Assembly: GCF_017811175.1 (NCBI RefSeq)
Contig: NZ_JACWIJ010000002.1
Location: 1,984,001-2,048,000 of the forward strand
Source: Melaminivora jejuensis
GTDB lineage: Bacteria; Pseudomonadota; Gammaproteobacteria; Burkholderiales; Burkholderiaceae_C
Reading direction: 5' to 3'
Length of the DNA stretch: 64,000 nucleotides
Shown here: positions 9,747 to 20,166 of the stretch, one piece after another
How positions within the stretch are numbered: position 1 is the stretch's first letter
Layout of the letters: every line of letters starts with the position of its first letter
Notes under the pieces: generated by a model
Databases searched by the model: none
What the model saw: only the letters and a program-made list of their open reading frames with translations
Told to the model about the DNA's origin: nothing
Translations under genes and position numbers: made by a program

Positions 9747-10823
9747 TTATTTCCAGATGTTCCAGGGCGACAGCAGCCAGCCGCCCACGAGGATCAGCCA
9801 CACCAGGGTGACCGGGATGAAAATCTTCCAGCCCAGGCGCATGATCTGGTCATAGCGAAAGCGCGGGAAGGTAGCGCGGATCCAGATGAAGCAGGACACG
9901 ACCATGAAGGTCTTGATGCCCAGCCAGATCCAGCCCGGGATGAAGGCTAGGAACGACAGCGGTGGCAGCCAGCCGCCCAGGAACATGAGCACAGCCAGGA
10001 TAGACACCAGCCACATCGCGGCGTACTCGGCCAGGAAGAAGATGGCAAAGCCCATGCCCGAATACTCGACCATGTGGCCGGCGACGATCTCGGCCTCGCC
10101 CTCCACCACGTCGAAGGGGTGGCGGTTGACCTCGGCAACGCCCGAGACCAGATAAACGATGAAGATCGGCAGCAGCGGCAGCCAGTTCCAGGACAGGAAG
10201 CCCAGGCCCATGCCGGCCATGGTGCCGCGCGCCTGCACGGCCACGATGTCGGTCAGGTTCATGCTGCCCGAGACCATGATGACCACCAGGAAGCAAAAGC
10301 CCATGGCAATTTCATAGCTGACCATCTGCGCCGAAGCCCGCAGCGCACCCAGGAAGGCGTACTTGGAGTTGGACGCCCAGCCGGCAATGATCACGCCATA
10401 GACCTCAATGGAGGCGATGGCGATGACCAGCAGCAGGCCGGCGTTGATGTTGGACAGCGCCATGTCCGGCCCGAAGGGGATGACGACCCAGGCGGCCAAG
10501 GCCGGCATGATGGCCATGATCGGCCCCAGGTAGAACAGGCCCTTGGCGGCGGCCGTGGGCTGGATCAGCTCCTTGGTCAGCAGCTTGAGAGCGTCGGCAA
10601 TGGGCTGCAGCAGGCCGAAGGGGCCGACCCGGTTGGGGCCCATGCGCACCTGCATGAAACCCAGGAACTTGCGCTCCCACAACGTCAGGTAGGCCACGGC
10701 GCCCAGCAGGGGCAGCAGCACGGCGACGATCTTGATCAGGTTCCACAGCACCGGCCAGGCGATGGACGACCACCAGCTGGCCGCGACCAGGTTCAGGCCG
10801 CCGTTGTACAGCGCGTCGATCAT
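9747..10823 (-). CDS. nuoH: NADH-quinone oxidoreductase subunit H
   Basis: 358-residue membrane subunit forming the quinone-site junction between the two arms of complex I; about eight helices. Conserved stretches include [22 protein letters not shown] split around residues 60-82, and the acidic loop [20 protein letters not shown] that lines the quinone/proton channel. Its ATG overlaps the nuoG stop by 4 bp (10820-10823). Confidence 0.97.
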   Translation of the reverse strand: MIDALYNGGLNLVAASWWSSIAWPVLWNLIKIVAVLLPLLGAVAYLTLWERKFLGFMQVRMGPNRVGPFGLLQPIADALKLLTKELIQPTAAAKGLFYLGPIMAIMPALAAWVVIPFGPDMALSNINAGLLLVIAIASIEVYGVIIAGWASNSKYAFLGALRASAQMVSYEIAMGFCFLVVIMVSGSMNLTDIVAVQARGTMAGMGLGFLSWNWLPLLPIFIVYLVSGVAEVNRHPFDVVEGEAEIVAGHMVEYSGMGFAIFFLAEYAAMWLVSILAVLMFLGGWLPPLSFLAFIPGWIWLGIKTFMVVSCFIWIRATFPRFRYDQIMRLGWKIFIPVTLVWLILVGGWLLSPWNIWK

Positions 10824-12961
10824 GCGGCAGCTCCTTCGCCGCGTGCGGCACGCGCATCGGCGGTCAGTTGCAACGACGGTGCGCGGCGCACCAGGCTATC
10901 GAGCTGGTAGATGCTGGCAACCACAGGCTCAGGGATGGCGCCGCCTGCGGCAGCGGCGATCTGCACCTGTGTGCGGTTGCTCAGGCGCTCGGCAGGCAGC
11001 TGCGTCAATTCACCTGCCGGCTTGCCGGTGGCAGCGCCCAGCACGTCCTGCGAGGTCTCATAATCCACGCCTTCGATGCCCATCAGGTTGGCCAGCACAC
11101 GCAGCACCTTCCAGGCGGGACGTGTCTCGCCCAGGGGGCGGGCGGCGGCATGGAAGCTCTGCACGCGGCCTTCGGCATTGACGAAAGTGCCCGAGGTTTC
11201 GGTGAATGGCGCGATGGGCAGCAGCACGTCGCTGAATTCCATGTTGGCCTTGAAGGGACTCAGGGTCACGACCATGTCCACCTGGCCGAGCTTTTCAGCC
11301 GCAGCGGCGCCCAGGGCCGAGTCGTATTGCGGCTCGGTGTTGATCAGTAGCAGCGCCTTGAGATCGCCCTGGAGCATCTGCGCGGCGTTGTAACCTTGCG
11401 CCTGCGGCTGGACACCGATGAACTGCGCGCCCACGGTATTGGCCGCTTCGGTCAGGTAGCCGACTGCAGCGCCGGTGTGTTCACCCAGCCACTGCGCCAG
11501 GGCCAGCAGTTGCGAGGCCTGCGCGTGATGCGCGGCGCCATTGCCCAGCAAGATGACCTTGCGTTCACCAGCCAGCAGTGCCTTGGCGATGGCGCCGGCT
11601 TCTGCGCTGGCCTCGATGCCAGCCACCGGGGCGGCGACTCCCTTCTCGCCAGCCACGGCTGCAGCCACTTGCGCCAGCTGCCCGGCCCAGCCGGCAGCGG
11701 GTGCCAGCAGCGTGTGCGCCACCGGCATGGCCCAGTCGTATGCTACTGTATTAATAGCTGCCACCGCACAGCCGGTGCGGGCCGACTGGCGAATTCGCTG
11801 CGCAAACAGCGGATGATCCTTGCGGAGGTTGGAGCCCACGACCAGCACGGCTTGCAGATTGCTCAAGGCGGCAATCGGCAGGCCCAGCCAGCGCACGCCT
11901 TCTGCCTGGGTGAACTCGGCGTGGCGCAGGCGGTAGTCGATGTTGTCGCTGCCCAGGCCGCGCACCAGCCGGCCGGCCAGGTACAGCTCTTCCAGCGTGC
12001 TATGCGGGCTGACCAACGCGCCGATGGCTTCGCTGCCATGATCCTTGGTCACGCAGCGCAGGCCGTTGGCCACATATTCGAGGGCCGTCTGCCAGTCCAC
12101 TTCCTGCCACTGACCGCCCTGCTTGAGCATGGGACGCGTCAGGCGCTCGGGGCCGTTCAGGGCCTCGTAGGAGAAGCGGTCGCGGTCGGCGATCCAGCAC
12201 TCGTTGACCTCTTCGTTCTCGAAGGGCACGACGCGCATCACGCGGTGGTTCTTGACCTGAACGATCAGGTTGGCACCCGTGGAGTCGTGCGGGCTGACCG
12301 ACTTGCGGCGCGACAGCTCCCAGGTGCGGGCGCTGTAGCGAAAAGGCTTGCTGGTCAGCGCGCCCACCGGGCACAGGTCGATCACGTTGCCCGACAGCTC
12401 GGAGTCCACGGTGTCGCCGACCACGGTGGTGATCTCGGCATGTTCGCCGCGATTGACCATGCCGAGTTCCATGATGCCGGCGATCTCCTGGCCGAAGCGC
12501 ACACAGCGCGTGCAGTGGATGCAGCGCGCCATCTCTTCCATCGAGATCAGCGGGCCGACATCCTTGTGCGGCACGGTGCGTTTTTCCTCGCCGTAGCGCG
12601 AGCTGCTGGCGCCATAGCCCACGGCCAGATCCTGCAGCTGGCATTCGCCGCCTTGGTCGCAGATGGGGCAGTCCAGCGGATGGTTGATGAGCAGGAACTC
12701 CATCACCGACTGCTGCGCCTTGATGGCCTTGTCGCTCTTGGTGCGCACGATCATGCCCTGCGTCACGGGCGTGGCGCAGGCGGGCATGGGCTTGGGGGCT
12801 TTCTCGATGTCCACCAGGCACATGCGGCAGTTGGCGGCAATCGACAGCTTCTTGTGATAGCAAAAATGCGGGATGTAGGTGCCAGCCTTGTCGGCTGCAT
12901 GCATGACCATGCTGCCTTCGGCGACCTCTACCTTCTTGCCGTCCAGTTCAATTTCAACCAT
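10820..12961 (-). CDS. nuoG: NADH-quinone oxidoreductase subunit G
   Basis: 713-residue Fe-S subunit of the peripheral arm. Cluster ligands are visible in order: the [2Fe-2S] set [17 protein letters not shown] with a fourth Cys in PMPACATP, the His/Cys set [19 protein letters not shown], and [16 protein letters not shown]; a molybdopterin-oxidoreductase-like domain without molybdenum chemistry follows from about residue 225. Unusual: codons around residues 399-407 ([10 protein letters not shown]) are AT-rich (ATT AAT ACA GTA GCA) in a high-GC gene, and the DNA there (11742-11767) matches the dispersed intergenic repeat of this genome at 23 of 26 positions. The frame is intact through it. Confidence 0.97.
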   Translation of the reverse strand: MVEIELDGKKVEVAEGSMVMHAADKAGTYIPHFCYHKKLSIAANCRMCLVDIEKAPKPMPACATPVTQGMIVRTKSDKAIKAQQSVMEFLLINHPLDCPICDQGGECQLQDLAVGYGASSSRYGEEKRTVPHKDVGPLISMEEMARCIHCTRCVRFGQEIAGIMELGMVNRGEHAEITTVVGDTVDSELSGNVIDLCPVGALTSKPFRYSARTWELSRRKSVSPHDSTGANLIVQVKNHRVMRVVPFENEEVNECWIADRDRFSYEALNGPERLTRPMLKQGGQWQEVDWQTALEYVANGLRCVTKDHGSEAIGALVSPHSTLEELYLAGRLVRGLGSDNIDYRLRHAEFTQAEGVRWLGLPIAALSNLQAVLVVGSNLRKDHPLFAQRIRQSARTGCAVAAINTVAYDWAMPVAHTLLAPAAGWAGQLAQVAAAVAGEKGVAAPVAGIEASAEAGAIAKALLAGERKVILLGNGAAHHAQASQLLALAQWLGEHTGAAVGYLTEAANTVGAQFIGVQPQAQGYNAAQMLQGDLKALLLINTEPQYDSALGAAAAEKLGQVDMVVTLSPFKANMEFSDVLLPIAPFTETSGTFVNAEGRVQSFHAAARPLGETRPAWKVLRVLANLMGIEGVDYETSQDVLGAATGKPAGELTQLPAERLSNRTQVQIAAAAGGAIPEPVVASIYQLDSLVRRAPSLQLTADARAARGEGAAA
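11742..11767 (+). repeat. Intragenic remnant of the dispersed repeat, inside nuoG
   Basis: GCTACTGTATTAATAGCTGC followed by CACCGC. It differs at only three positions from the reverse complement of 22485-22510 in the pnp leader. It is read in frame by nuoG on the other strand. Such similarity in an AT-rich island of a GC-rich gene is best explained by an old repeat copy tolerated in the coding sequence. Confidence 0.6.
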
Positions 12962-12976
12962 ATGCGTCTGGCCTCG

Positions 12977-14329
12977 TCAGGCGGCTGCGGCCTGCCTGCC
13001 GGCGGCCTCGATCTTGGCGACGAACTCGTGCCGGAAATGCTTGATCATGGCGCGCACCGGCATGGCCGCTGCGTCACCCAGGGCGCAAATGGTGCGGCCC
13101 ATGATGTTGAATGCCACTGAATCCAGCAGCTCGATGTCCTCGGGCCGACCCTGGCCATGCTGGATGCGATCGACCACGCGCCACAGCCAGCCCGTGCCCT
13201 CGCGGCAGGGCGTGCATTGGCCGCACGACTCATGCATGTAGAAGTAGGACAGGCGCAGCAGCGACTCGACCATGTCGCGCGAGTCGTCCATGACGATGAC
13301 CGCGCCCGAGCCCAGCATGGAGCCGGCCTTGGCGATGGAGTCATAGTCCATGGTGCATTCCATCATGATGGAAGCCGGCAGGACGGGGGACGACGAGCCG
13401 CCCGGGATCACCGCCTTGAGCTGGCGCCCCTGGCGCACGCCCCCGGCCAGCTCCAGCAGCTTGGGAAACGGCGTGCCCATGGGCACTTCGTAGTTGCCCG
13501 GCTTTTCCACATCGCCCGAGACCGAGTAGATCTTGGTGCCGCCGTTGTTGGGCTTGCCGCACTCCAGGTAGGCCTGGCCGCCGTGGCGGATGATCCAGGG
13601 CACCGCCGCGAAGGTCTCGGTGTTGTTGATGGTGGTCGGCTTGCCGTAGAGGCCGAAGCTGGCGGGAAACGGCGGCTTGAAGCGCGGCTGGCCCTTCTTG
13701 CCTTCCAGCGATTCGAGCAGTGCAGTTTCCTCGCCGCAGATGTAGGCGCCGAAGCCGTGGTGGGCGTGCAGCTGGAAGCTGAAACTGCTGCCCAGGATGT
13801 TGTCGCCCAGGTAGCCGGCGGCGCGGGCCTCTTCGAGGGCTGCCTCGAAGCGCTCATAGACCTGGAAGATCTCGCCGTGAATGTAGTTGTAGCCCAGGCT
13901 GATGCCCATGGCATACGCCGCAATCGCCATGCCTTCGATGACGATGTGCGGGTTGTACATGAGGATGTCGCGATCCTTGCAGGTGCCGGGCTCACCCTCG
14001 TCGGAGTTGCACACCAGGTGCTTTTGCCCCGGAAACTGGCGCGGCATGAAACTCCACTTCAGGCCCGTGGGAAAGCCCGCGCCGCCACGGCCGCGCAACG
14101 CCGACTCCTTCACGGTGGCGATAACCTGCTCCTGCGTCAGGCCCTCGCCGCCGTCAATGGCCAGAATCTTGCGCAGCGCCGCATAGCCGCCGCGTGCCTC
14201 GTAGTCCTTGAGGCCCCAGTTCCTGCCGTCCAGGCCGGCATAGATCTGCGGCTCGATATGCCGGCCATGAAAGCAGGTCTCCAGGCCGGTGGCCTGGAAC
14301 TGCTGCAGCAGTTGTGCGACCGCGCTCAT
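12977..14329 (-). CDS. nuoF: NADH-quinone oxidoreductase subunit F
   Basis: 450-residue subunit that binds NADH, FMN and the N3 [4Fe-4S] cluster. It shows the NADH/FMN site [33 protein letters not shown], and the cluster motif [15 protein letters not shown] with a fourth Cys in RTICALGD. The ATG at 14329 overlaps the nuoE stop by 4 bp, which fixes the start; the longer frame upstream is a shadow of nuoE. It is 15 bp upstream of nuoG. Confidence 0.97.
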   Translation of the reverse strand: MSAVAQLLQQFQATGLETCFHGRHIEPQIYAGLDGRNWGLKDYEARGGYAALRKILAIDGGEGLTQEQVIATVKESALRGRGGAGFPTGLKWSFMPRQFPGQKHLVCNSDEGEPGTCKDRDILMYNPHIVIEGMAIAAYAMGISLGYNYIHGEIFQVYERFEAALEEARAAGYLGDNILGSSFSFQLHAHHGFGAYICGEETALLESLEGKKGQPRFKPPFPASFGLYGKPTTINNTETFAAVPWIIRHGGQAYLECGKPNNGGTKIYSVSGDVEKPGNYEVPMGTPFPKLLELAGGVRQGRQLKAVIPGGSSSPVLPASIMMECTMDYDSIAKAGSMLGSGAVIVMDDSRDMVESLLRLSYFYMHESCGQCTPCREGTGWLWRVVDRIQHGQGRPEDIELLDSVAFNIMGRTICALGDAAAMPVRAMIKHFRHEFVAKIEAAGRQAAAA

Positions 14330-14817
14330 ACCTGGCCCTCCGCAGCACGCAGGCCATCCACCAGCTGGTCGAGCTTGTCGCCGTCCATGAAGCTGCACAT
14401 ATTGCGGTCGTTGACCAGCATGGCCGGCGCATCGGCGCAGGCACCCAGGCATTCGCACTGCTGCAGCGTGAACATGCCGTCTGCCGTGGTTTCGCCCATC
14501 TTGATGCCCAGCCGTGCTTCCAGGTGGCGCAGCGTCTCGACACCGCCGCGCAGCTGGCATGGCAAATTGGTGCATACGGCCAGCTTGAACTTGCCCACCG
14601 GCTGCTGGTTGTACATGTTGTAGAAAGTGGTGACTTCATGCACCGCGATCTCAGGCATGTCCAGGTACTGGGCGATCTCGGCCTCGGCAGCCTGCGTGAT
14701 GTGGCCCTGTTCCTGCTGCACGATGGCCAAGCAGGCCATGACGGCAGACTGCTTCTGCTCGGCCGGGTACTTGGCTACTTCGCGGGCGAAGCGCTCGCGG
14801 GTTGCTTGCGTGATCAT
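14326..14817 (-). CDS. nuoE: NADH-quinone oxidoreductase subunit E
   Basis: 163-residue thioredoxin-fold subunit holding the N1a [2Fe-2S] cluster. Ligands appear as CTNLPC and, about 36 residues later, CECLGAC-type (here [12 protein letters not shown]). The N-terminal helical bundle begins [18 protein letters not shown]. Start and stop both overlap neighbours by 4 bp (nuoD stop at the start, nuoF start at the end), indicating tight translational coupling nuoD-nuoE-nuoF. Confidence 0.96.
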   Translation of the reverse strand: MITQATRERFAREVAKYPAEQKQSAVMACLAIVQQEQGHITQAAEAEIAQYLDMPEIAVHEVTTFYNMYNQQPVGKFKLAVCTNLPCQLRGGVETLRHLEARLGIKMGETTADGMFTLQQCECLGACADAPAMLVNDRNMCSFMDGDKLDQLVDGLRAAEGQV

Positions 14818-16067
14818 CGATCGATTTCTCCAAACACGATGTCCAGCGTGCCCAGGATGGCCACGGCGTCGGCGATCATGTGGCCGCGCGTCATCTCGTC
14901 GAGCGCTGCCAGATGGGCAAAGCCGGGCGCGCGGATCTTCAGGCGATAGGGTTTGTTGGCGCCGTCGCTGATCATGTAGATGCCGAATTCACCCTTGGGG
15001 TGCTCCACCGCGGCGTAGGCCTCGCCCTCGGGCACGCGAAAGCCCTCGGTGAAGAGCTTGAAATGGTGGATCAGATCCTCCATGCCGCTCTTCATGCGCT
15101 CGCGCGGCGGCGGGGCGATCTTGTGGTTGTCCACGATGACCGGGCCGGGATTGGCGCGCAGCCAGTCCACACACTGCTTGATGATGCGGTTGGACTGGCG
15201 CATCTCGGCCACGCGCACCAGGTAGCGGTCGTAGCTGTCGCCGGTCACGCCGACCGGGATGTCGAAGTCCAGCCGGTCATAGACCTCGTAGGGCTGCTTC
15301 TTGCGCAGATCCCAGGCGATGCCCGAGCCGCGCAGCATGGGGCCGGTCATGCCCAGGCTCAGTGCGCGCTCGGGACTGACCACGCCAATGCCCACGGTGC
15401 GCTGCTTCCAGATGCGGTTGTCGGTGAACAGCACCTCGTACTCGTCCACGCACTTCGGGAAGCGCTGCGTGAAGTCGTCGATGAAGTCCAGCAGCGAGCC
15501 GCGGCGGTTTTCGTTCATCAGCTCCAGCGAGCGCGCGTTGCGCACCTTGCTGGCCTGGTACAGCGCCATGCTGTCGGGCAGGTCGCGGTACACCCCGCCC
15601 GGACGGAAGTAGGCCGCGTGCATGCGCGCGCCGGACACCGCCTCATACATGTCGAACAGGTCTTCACGCTCGCGGAAGGTGTAGATCAACATGGTCGAGC
15701 TGCCGCAGTCGTTGCCGTGCGAACCCAGCCACATGAGGTGGTTCATGATGCGCGTGATCTCGGCGAACATCACGCGGATGTACTGCGCACGCAGCGGCAC
15801 CTCGATGCCCAGGAGTTTTTCGATAGCCAGGCAGTAGGCGTGCTCGTTGCACATCATCGAGACGTAATCCAGCCGATCCATGTAGGGCAGCGACTGGAGA
15901 TAGGTCTTGTGCTCGGCCAGTTTTTCGGTGGCACGGTGCAGCAGACCGACGTGCGGATCGGCGCGCTGCACGACCTCGCCGTCGAGTTCCAGCACCAGGC
16001 GCAGCACGCCGTGCGCCGCCGGGTGCTGCGGCCCGAAGTTCAGGGAGTAGTTCTTGATTTCAGCCAT
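14814..16067 (-). CDS. nuoD: NADH-quinone oxidoreductase subunit D
   Basis: 417-residue 49-kDa-type subunit that forms the quinone-reduction pocket with NuoB and NuoH. The start [20 protein letters not shown] contains the quinone-site histidine loop, and [18 protein letters not shown] and [14 protein letters not shown] follow. ATG at 16067 chosen; 27 upstream in-frame codons are spacer. It is 28 bp downstream of nuoC and overlaps nuoE by 4 bp. Confidence 0.97.
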   Translation of the reverse strand: MAEIKNYSLNFGPQHPAAHGVLRLVLELDGEVVQRADPHVGLLHRATEKLAEHKTYLQSLPYMDRLDYVSMMCNEHAYCLAIEKLLGIEVPLRAQYIRVMFAEITRIMNHLMWLGSHGNDCGSSTMLIYTFREREDLFDMYEAVSGARMHAAYFRPGGVYRDLPDSMALYQASKVRNARSLELMNENRRGSLLDFIDDFTQRFPKCVDEYEVLFTDNRIWKQRTVGIGVVSPERALSLGMTGPMLRGSGIAWDLRKKQPYEVYDRLDFDIPVGVTGDSYDRYLVRVAEMRQSNRIIKQCVDWLRANPGPVIVDNHKIAPPPRERMKSGMEDLIHHFKLFTEGFRVPEGEAYAAVEHPKGEFGIYMISDGANKPYRLKIRAPGFAHLAALDEMTRGHMIADAVAILGTLDIVFGEIDR

Positions 16068-16095
16068 GGGTCGATCACCTGGACGCTGGCGCGCT

Positions 16096-16722
16096 TCAGT
16101 GCAGGCCTCCGTAGTGTTCCTCGCGGATGATGCGGGGCGTGACTTCACGCGGCTCGATGGTCACGGGCTCATAGACCACGCGGCGCAGCTCGGGGTCATA
16201 GCGCATCTCGACATGGCCCGACAGCGGGAAGTCCTTGCGGAAGGGGTGGCCGATGAAGCCATAGTCGGTCAGGATGCGGCGCAGATCCTGGTGGCCATCA
16301 AAGACGATGCCATACAGGTCGAAGGCCTCGCGCTCGAACCAGTTGGCCGAATTCCATAGACCATTGACCGAGGGCACGACCGGGAAGTCATCATCGGGAC
16401 AGAAGACCTTGACACGCACGCGCTGGTTCAGCGACACCGACAGCAGGTGCGAGACGGCGGCGTAGCGCGGGCCATCGGTGCCCGCATCGCGATAGGCCGA
16501 GTAGTCCACGCCGCACAGGTCGATCAATTGCTCGAACTGGCAGCCGGGCGCATCGCGCAGGGTCTGCATGGCAACCAGATAGTCGGCGGCACGCACGGTG
16601 ACCGTGACCTCATCCAGGGCGATGGCGATGTCGCGCGCGCGCGCGCCCAATGCGACGGCGACGGCATCACGCACAGCCTGCGCGGCAGGAGCGACGGCGG
16701 GGCCGGTGGAAATGGCGTTCAT
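16096..16722 (-). CDS. nuoC: NADH-quinone oxidoreductase subunit C
   Basis: 208-residue 30-kDa-type subunit of the complex I peripheral arm. The conserved C-terminal block [27 protein letters not shown] is present in two adjoining parts, followed by [19 protein letters not shown]. NuoC and NuoD are separate genes here, unlike the fused NuoCD of Escherichia coli. The ATG at 16722 (MNAISTG) is preferred; the frame is open nine codons further. Confidence 0.95.
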   Translation of the reverse strand: MNAISTGPAVAPAAQAVRDAVAVALGARARDIAIALDEVTVTVRAADYLVAMQTLRDAPGCQFEQLIDLCGVDYSAYRDAGTDGPRYAAVSHLLSVSLNQRVRVKVFCPDDDFPVVPSVNGLWNSANWFEREAFDLYGIVFDGHQDLRRILTDYGFIGHPFRKDFPLSGHVEMRYDPELRRVVYEPVTIEPREVTPRIIREEHYGGLH

Positions 16723-16735
16723 CGAGTCGTCTCCC

Positions 16736-17215
16736 TCAGGCGCGCGCAATGGTGTGCGTGCGGCGGATCTTTTGCTGCAACTGAATGATCCCGTAGATCA
16801 GCGCCTCCGCCGTGGGCGGGCAGCCGGGCACATAGACGTCCACGGGCACGATGCGGTCGCAGCCGCGCACCACCGAATAGCTGTAGTGGTAATAGCCGCC
16901 GCCATTGGCGCACGAGCCCATGGAGATGACCCAGCGCGGCTCGGCCATCTGGTCATAGACCTTGCGCAGCGCCGGCGCCATCTTGTTGCACAGGGTACCG
17001 GCAACGATCATCAGGTCGGACTGCCGGGGACTGGCGCGAAACACCTCGGCGCCGAAGCGCCCGAGGTCATAGCGCGCAGCCGCCGCATGCATCATCTCGA
17101 CGGCACAGCACGCCAGGCCGAAGGTCATGGGCCACAGCGATCCGGTCTTGGCCCAGTTCACCACCGAGTCATAACTCGTGGTGATGAAGCCTTCCTTCAT
17201 CACACCTTCAATCAT
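16736..17215 (-). CDS. nuoB: NADH-quinone oxidoreductase subunit B
   Basis: 159-residue subunit carrying the terminal N2 [4Fe-4S] cluster. The tandem cysteines and partners are visible in [24 protein letters not shown] and [13 protein letters not shown], with [14 protein letters not shown] between them. Start [16 protein letters not shown]. It is 30 bp after nuoA and 13 bp before nuoC. Confidence 0.97.
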   Translation of the reverse strand: MIEGVMKEGFITTSYDSVVNWAKTGSLWPMTFGLACCAVEMMHAAAARYDLGRFGAEVFRASPRQSDLMIVAGTLCNKMAPALRKVYDQMAEPRWVISMGSCANGGGYYHYSYSVVRGCDRIVPVDVYVPGCPPTAEALIYGIIQLQQKIRRTHTIARA

Positions 17216-17245
17216 CTTTCGATCCTTTGTGCAGCCGCGCGGCGT

Positions 17246-17605
17246 TCATTCCCAGTTCAGGGCACCCTTTTTCCACTCGTAGGCAAAGCCCACGACCAGG
17301 ATCGCCAGGAAAATCAGCACAGCGACGAACCCGGTCATGCCGACATCCTGCAGGCTCACGGCCCACGGGAAGAGGAAGGCGATTTCCAGGTCGAACAAAA
17401 TGAACAGGATGGCCACGAGGTAATAGCGCACGTCGAACTTCATGCGCGCGTCCTCGAAGGCCTCGAAGCCGCATTCGTAGGGGGAGTTCTTGGCCGGATC
17501 CGGGCGATTGGGGCCCAGCACATAGCCCAGCAACAAGGGCACGACCCCAATGGCAGCCCCCACCAGAATGAACAGGAGGACTGGGAGGTACTGATCGAGA
17601 TTCAT
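17246..17605 (-). CDS. nuoA: NADH-quinone oxidoreductase subunit A
   Basis: 119-residue three-helix membrane subunit, first gene of the complex I run. Conserved loop [20 protein letters not shown] and the following [10 protein letters not shown] helix are present. No obvious sigma-70 promoter is seen in the 75 bp between it and tRNA-Leu, so transcription may come through secG and the tRNA or from upstream. Confidence 0.96.
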   Translation of the reverse strand: MNLDQYLPVLLFILVGAAIGVVPLLLGYVLGPNRPDPAKNSPYECGFEAFEDARMKFDVRYYLVAILFILFDLEIAFLFPWAVSLQDVGMTGFVAVLIFLAILVVGFAYEWKKGALNWE

Positions 17606-17680
17606 GTGGGCCTGCTCACCGTTGAAAAGCCGCCTTGCCCGTACCGCGCTGCGGCTCAGGTAAGGCGGCCCTTATGTGAT

Positions 17681-17765
17681 TGGTGCCGTCGGCGAGACTC
17701 GAACTCGCACAGCTTTCGCCACTACCCCCTCAAGATAGCGTGTCTACCAATTCCACCACGACGGC
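17681..17765 (-). tRNA. tRNA-Leu (anticodon GAG)
   Basis: 85 nt including encoded CCA. Acceptor GCCGTCG pairs with CGACGGC; the anticodon loop TTGAGGG gives GAG (reads CTC/CTT); a long class II variable arm follows, then the T arm GAGTTCGAGTCTC. It sits between secG and nuoA, the usual betaproteobacterial position. Confidence 0.95.
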
Positions 17766-17896
17766 TTCTTTTTCTGTGTACCCGGATAGCCAGCCTTCCT
17801 GCGCGGGACTGGCCTATCCAGACAGACGGCGATTCTAACCCGGAAAAACCCTGTCACAGTTCGGGTACCGGCTTTTTTCACCGCCTTTGCGCTGGA

Positions 17897-18286
17897 TCAC
17901 TTGGTCGGAATCTGCGCTGCATCCGAGGCCGGTTCGGCAGCCGGAGTGGACTCCTCCTGCGCTGCCGCCGGCTGAGGCGGCGCCGTCCCTGAGGCCGGAG
18001 CCACGGCAGCAGCCGGCGCCTCCAGCACGCTACCCACGCTGGGTGTGCGCTGGTTGCCCAGATAGGCCAGCGCCAGCGTGGCCACGAAGAACACCGTGGC
18101 CAGCGCTGCCGTGGAGCGCGACAGGAAGTTGGCACTGCCGCTGGCGCCGAACAGGCTGCCCGAGCTGCCGCTGCCGAAGGCCGCACCCATGTCCGCACCC
18201 TTACCGTGCTGGATCAGGATCAGGCCGATCATGGCCAGCGCCGTCAATATCTGCACGGCCAAAATGACATTCACCAAGGTATTCAT
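17897..18286 (-). CDS. secG: Preprotein translocase subunit SecG
   Basis: 129-residue inner-membrane partner of SecYE that eases protein export. Two transmembrane helices (about residues 5-25 and 58-77) flank the conserved cytoplasmic loop QHGKGADMGAAFGSGSSGSLFGASGSANFLSR (read in two parts). The C-terminal 45 residues are an Ala/Pro/Glu-rich low-complexity tail, common in Burkholderiales SecG. Start MNTLVNVILAVQ. It lies 39 bp downstream of tpiA. Confidence 0.95.
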   Translation of the reverse strand: MNTLVNVILAVQILTALAMIGLILIQHGKGADMGAAFGSGSSGSLFGASGSANFLSRSTAALATVFFVATLALAYLGNQRTPSVGSVLEAPAAAVAPASGTAPPQPAAAQEESTPAAEPASDAAQIPTK

Positions 18287-18305
18287 GTTTCTTTCAACTC
18301 CTGAA

Positions 18306-18330
18306 TTAATAGCTGCAGACGCTTGTCAGG
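18306..18330 (+). repeat. Partial dispersed repeat at the 3' end of tpiA
   Basis: TTAATAGCTGCAGACGCTTG followed by TCAGG, the left half of the window-wide repeat. The tpiA stop codon (18326-18328) lies within it. Confidence 0.6.
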
Positions 18331-19081
18331 AGCCGGCTGCAGCGATGATTTGCAGAAAATCCTGGGCCTTGAGCGAGGCTCCACCCACCAGGCCGCCGTC
18401 GATATCGCCCTGGGCCAGCAATTCGGCGGCATTGGCCGCATTCATGCTGCCGCCGTACAGCAGCGGCACGCGCGCCGCGGCACTGGTGGCCGCTGCCAGC
18501 TGGGCGCGCAGCACGGCGTGGACTTCCTGCGCCTGCTCGGGCGTGGCGGTGCGGCCCGTGCCGATGGCCCAGACCGGCTCGTAGGCCACGACGATCTCGC
18601 TGATGCAGTGGCCGTTGGCCTGGATCACGGCAGCCAGCTGGCGCCGCACCACGTCCATGGTCTGGCCGGCCTCGCGTTCGGCCAGCGTCTCGCCGACGCA
18701 GACGATGGGCGTGATGCCGGCAGCCAGCGCCTTCTGTGCCTTGGCGGCTACGGTCGCGTCGCTCTCGCCGTGGTACTGGCGGCGCTCAGAATGGCCGACC
18801 AGCACGTAGCGCGCGCCAAAGTCGCGCAGCATGGCAGCCGATACCTCCCCGGTGTAGGCGCCACCGTCGTGCTGCGACACATCCTGCGCGGCCAGCCCGA
18901 TCGGCGTACCAGAGACCAGCGCCTGCGCCTGCGCCAGATAGGGCGCCGGCACGGCCACGGCGATGGCGCAGATCGGCTGCGTGCCGGCCAGGCCAGCACG
19001 CAAGGCCGCCAGCAGGGCCTCGTTGGCTGCTAGGCTGCCGTTCATCTTCCAGTTGCCGGCAATCAGTTTTTGCTTGGACAT
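18326..19081 (-). CDS. tpiA: Triosephosphate isomerase
   Basis: 251-residue TIM-barrel enzyme interconverting dihydroxyacetone phosphate and glyceraldehyde 3-phosphate in glycolysis and gluconeogenesis. Active-site features: GNWKMNG (Lys), [10 protein letters not shown] (His) and [13 protein letters not shown] (Glu), plus phosphate loop [14 protein letters not shown] at 19081 chosen over GTG one codon upstream. Its start shares one base with the stop of the preceding oxidoreductase gene (TGATG), indicating coupling. Confidence 0.96.
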   Translation of the reverse strand: MSKQKLIAGNWKMNGSLAANEALLAALRAGLAGTQPICAIAVAVPAPYLAQAQALVSGTPIGLAAQDVSQHDGGAYTGEVSAAMLRDFGARYVLVGHSERRQYHGESDATVAAKAQKALAAGITPIVCVGETLAEREAGQTMDVVRRQLAAVIQANGHCISEIVVAYEPVWAIGTGRTATPEQAQEVHAVLRAQLAAATSAAARVPLLYGGSMNAANAAELLAQGDIDGGLVGGASLKAQDFLQIIAAAGS

Positions 19082-20088
19082 CACGTGCTCCAGGTCAGGA
19101 CAATTTTCCCCACGTGCTGGCGGGACTCCATCAGCGCGTGGGCGGCAGCGGCCTCGGCGGCCGGGAAGGTGCTGTGGATGACCGGCCTGATGGCGCCGCT
19201 GGCCAGCAGCGGCCAGACCTCACGCTGCAGCGCCTGGGCGATCTGCGCCTTGAAGGCCACCGGGCGCGGGCGCAGCGTGGAGCCGGTGATCGTGAGGCGC
19301 TTTCTGAGCACCGCGCCGGCGTCGATCTGCGCCTGGACGCCCCCTTGCACGGCGATGATGACGATGCGCCCATCCTCGGCCAAGCAGCCGATCTCGCGTG
19401 CCAGATAGTCGCCAGCCACCATGTCCAGCACCACGTCGGCGCCGCGCCCTTCGGTCAGGCGCAGCACCTCGGCGGCAAAGTCCTGTGTGCGGTAGTTGAT
19501 GGCGTGGTGCGCGCCCAGCTCCAGGCAGGCAGCGCACTTGTCGCCCGAGCCGGCAGTGGCGATCACCGTCGCGCCGCGCGAGCGGGCCAGTTGGATGGCG
19601 GTGACGCCGATGCCGCTTGAGCCGCCCTGCACCAGCAGCACTTCGCCGGCCTGCAGACGGCCCCGGTCGAATACGTTACTCCAGACGGTGAAGAAAGTCT
19701 CAGGCAGCGAGGCTGCCTCGACATCCGACAGCCCTGCCGGCACCGGCAGGCACTGCGCCACCGGGGCCACGCACCACTGGGCGTAGCCGCCGCCGGCTAC
19801 CAGCGCGCAGACCCGGTCGCCTATGCGAAGGCCGGCCTGATCCAGGGCTGCCGCATCGCCGGCCTCAATGACGCCGGCCACTTCCAGCCCCGGCAGGTCC
19901 GAGGCGCCGGGCGGCGGGGCGTAGTGGCCCTTGCGCTGCAGCACGTCCGGACGGTTCACCCCGCTGGCGCTCACGCGGATCAACAGCTCGCCGCTGCTCG
20001 GCTGCGGGCGCGGGCGCTGCGCCAGGCGCAGCACCTCGGGCGGGCCAAAGCCGGCCAGTTCCACGGCCTGCATGTTGGTTTCGCTCAT
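19081..20088 (-). CDS. NAD(P)H-quinone oxidoreductase, zinc-independent MDR family
   Basis: 335-residue medium-chain dehydrogenase/reductase of the PIG3/quinone-oxidoreductase branch, expected to reduce quinones with NADPH in the cytoplasm. It has the GroES-like N-domain ([29 protein letters not shown]) and the Rossmann motif [20 protein letters not shown]; the zinc-ligand cysteines of alcohol dehydrogenases are absent. ATG at 20088 ([19 protein letters not shown]) chosen; 26 upstream codons are in the repeat-containing spacer. Exact substrate uncertain. Co-directional with pnp and tpiA. Confidence 0.88.
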   Translation of the reverse strand: MSETNMQAVELAGFGPPEVLRLAQRPRPQPSSGELLIRVSASGVNRPDVLQRKGHYAPPPGASDLPGLEVAGVIEAGDAAALDQAGLRIGDRVCALVAGGGYAQWCVAPVAQCLPVPAGLSDVEAASLPETFFTVWSNVFDRGRLQAGEVLLVQGGSSGIGVTAIQLARSRGATVIATAGSGDKCAACLELGAHHAINYRTQDFAAEVLRLTEGRGADVVLDMVAGDYLAREIGCLAEDGRIVIIAVQGGVQAQIDAGAVLRKRLTITGSTLRPRPVAFKAQIAQALQREVWPLLASGAIRPVIHSTFPAAEAAAAHALMESRQHVGKIVLTWST

Positions 20089-20110
20089 GGCAGTCCCTTC
20101 ATTGAGCATC

Positions 20111-20165
20111 AAAAACGACTGAAACGCTTGCCCAACAAGCGTTGACAGCTCTTTTATTGATAGCA
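20111..20165 (-). repeat. Dispersed palindromic repeat between pnp and quinone oxidoreductase
   Basis: The core on the minus strand is GAGCTGTCAACGCTTG, then TTGGG, then CAAGCGTT. AACGCTTG (20123-20130) and CAAGCGTT (20136-20143) form a perfect 8-bp stem with a 5-nt loop. It begins right after the pnp stop. Confidence 0.8.
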
Positions 20166-20166
20166 A

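Noticed and set aside
11396..14623. Plus-strand open frames of 574 and 488 residues across nuoG and nuoF
   Set aside because: Antisense shadows with a composition unlike real proteins; nuoG and nuoF are certain on the other strand.
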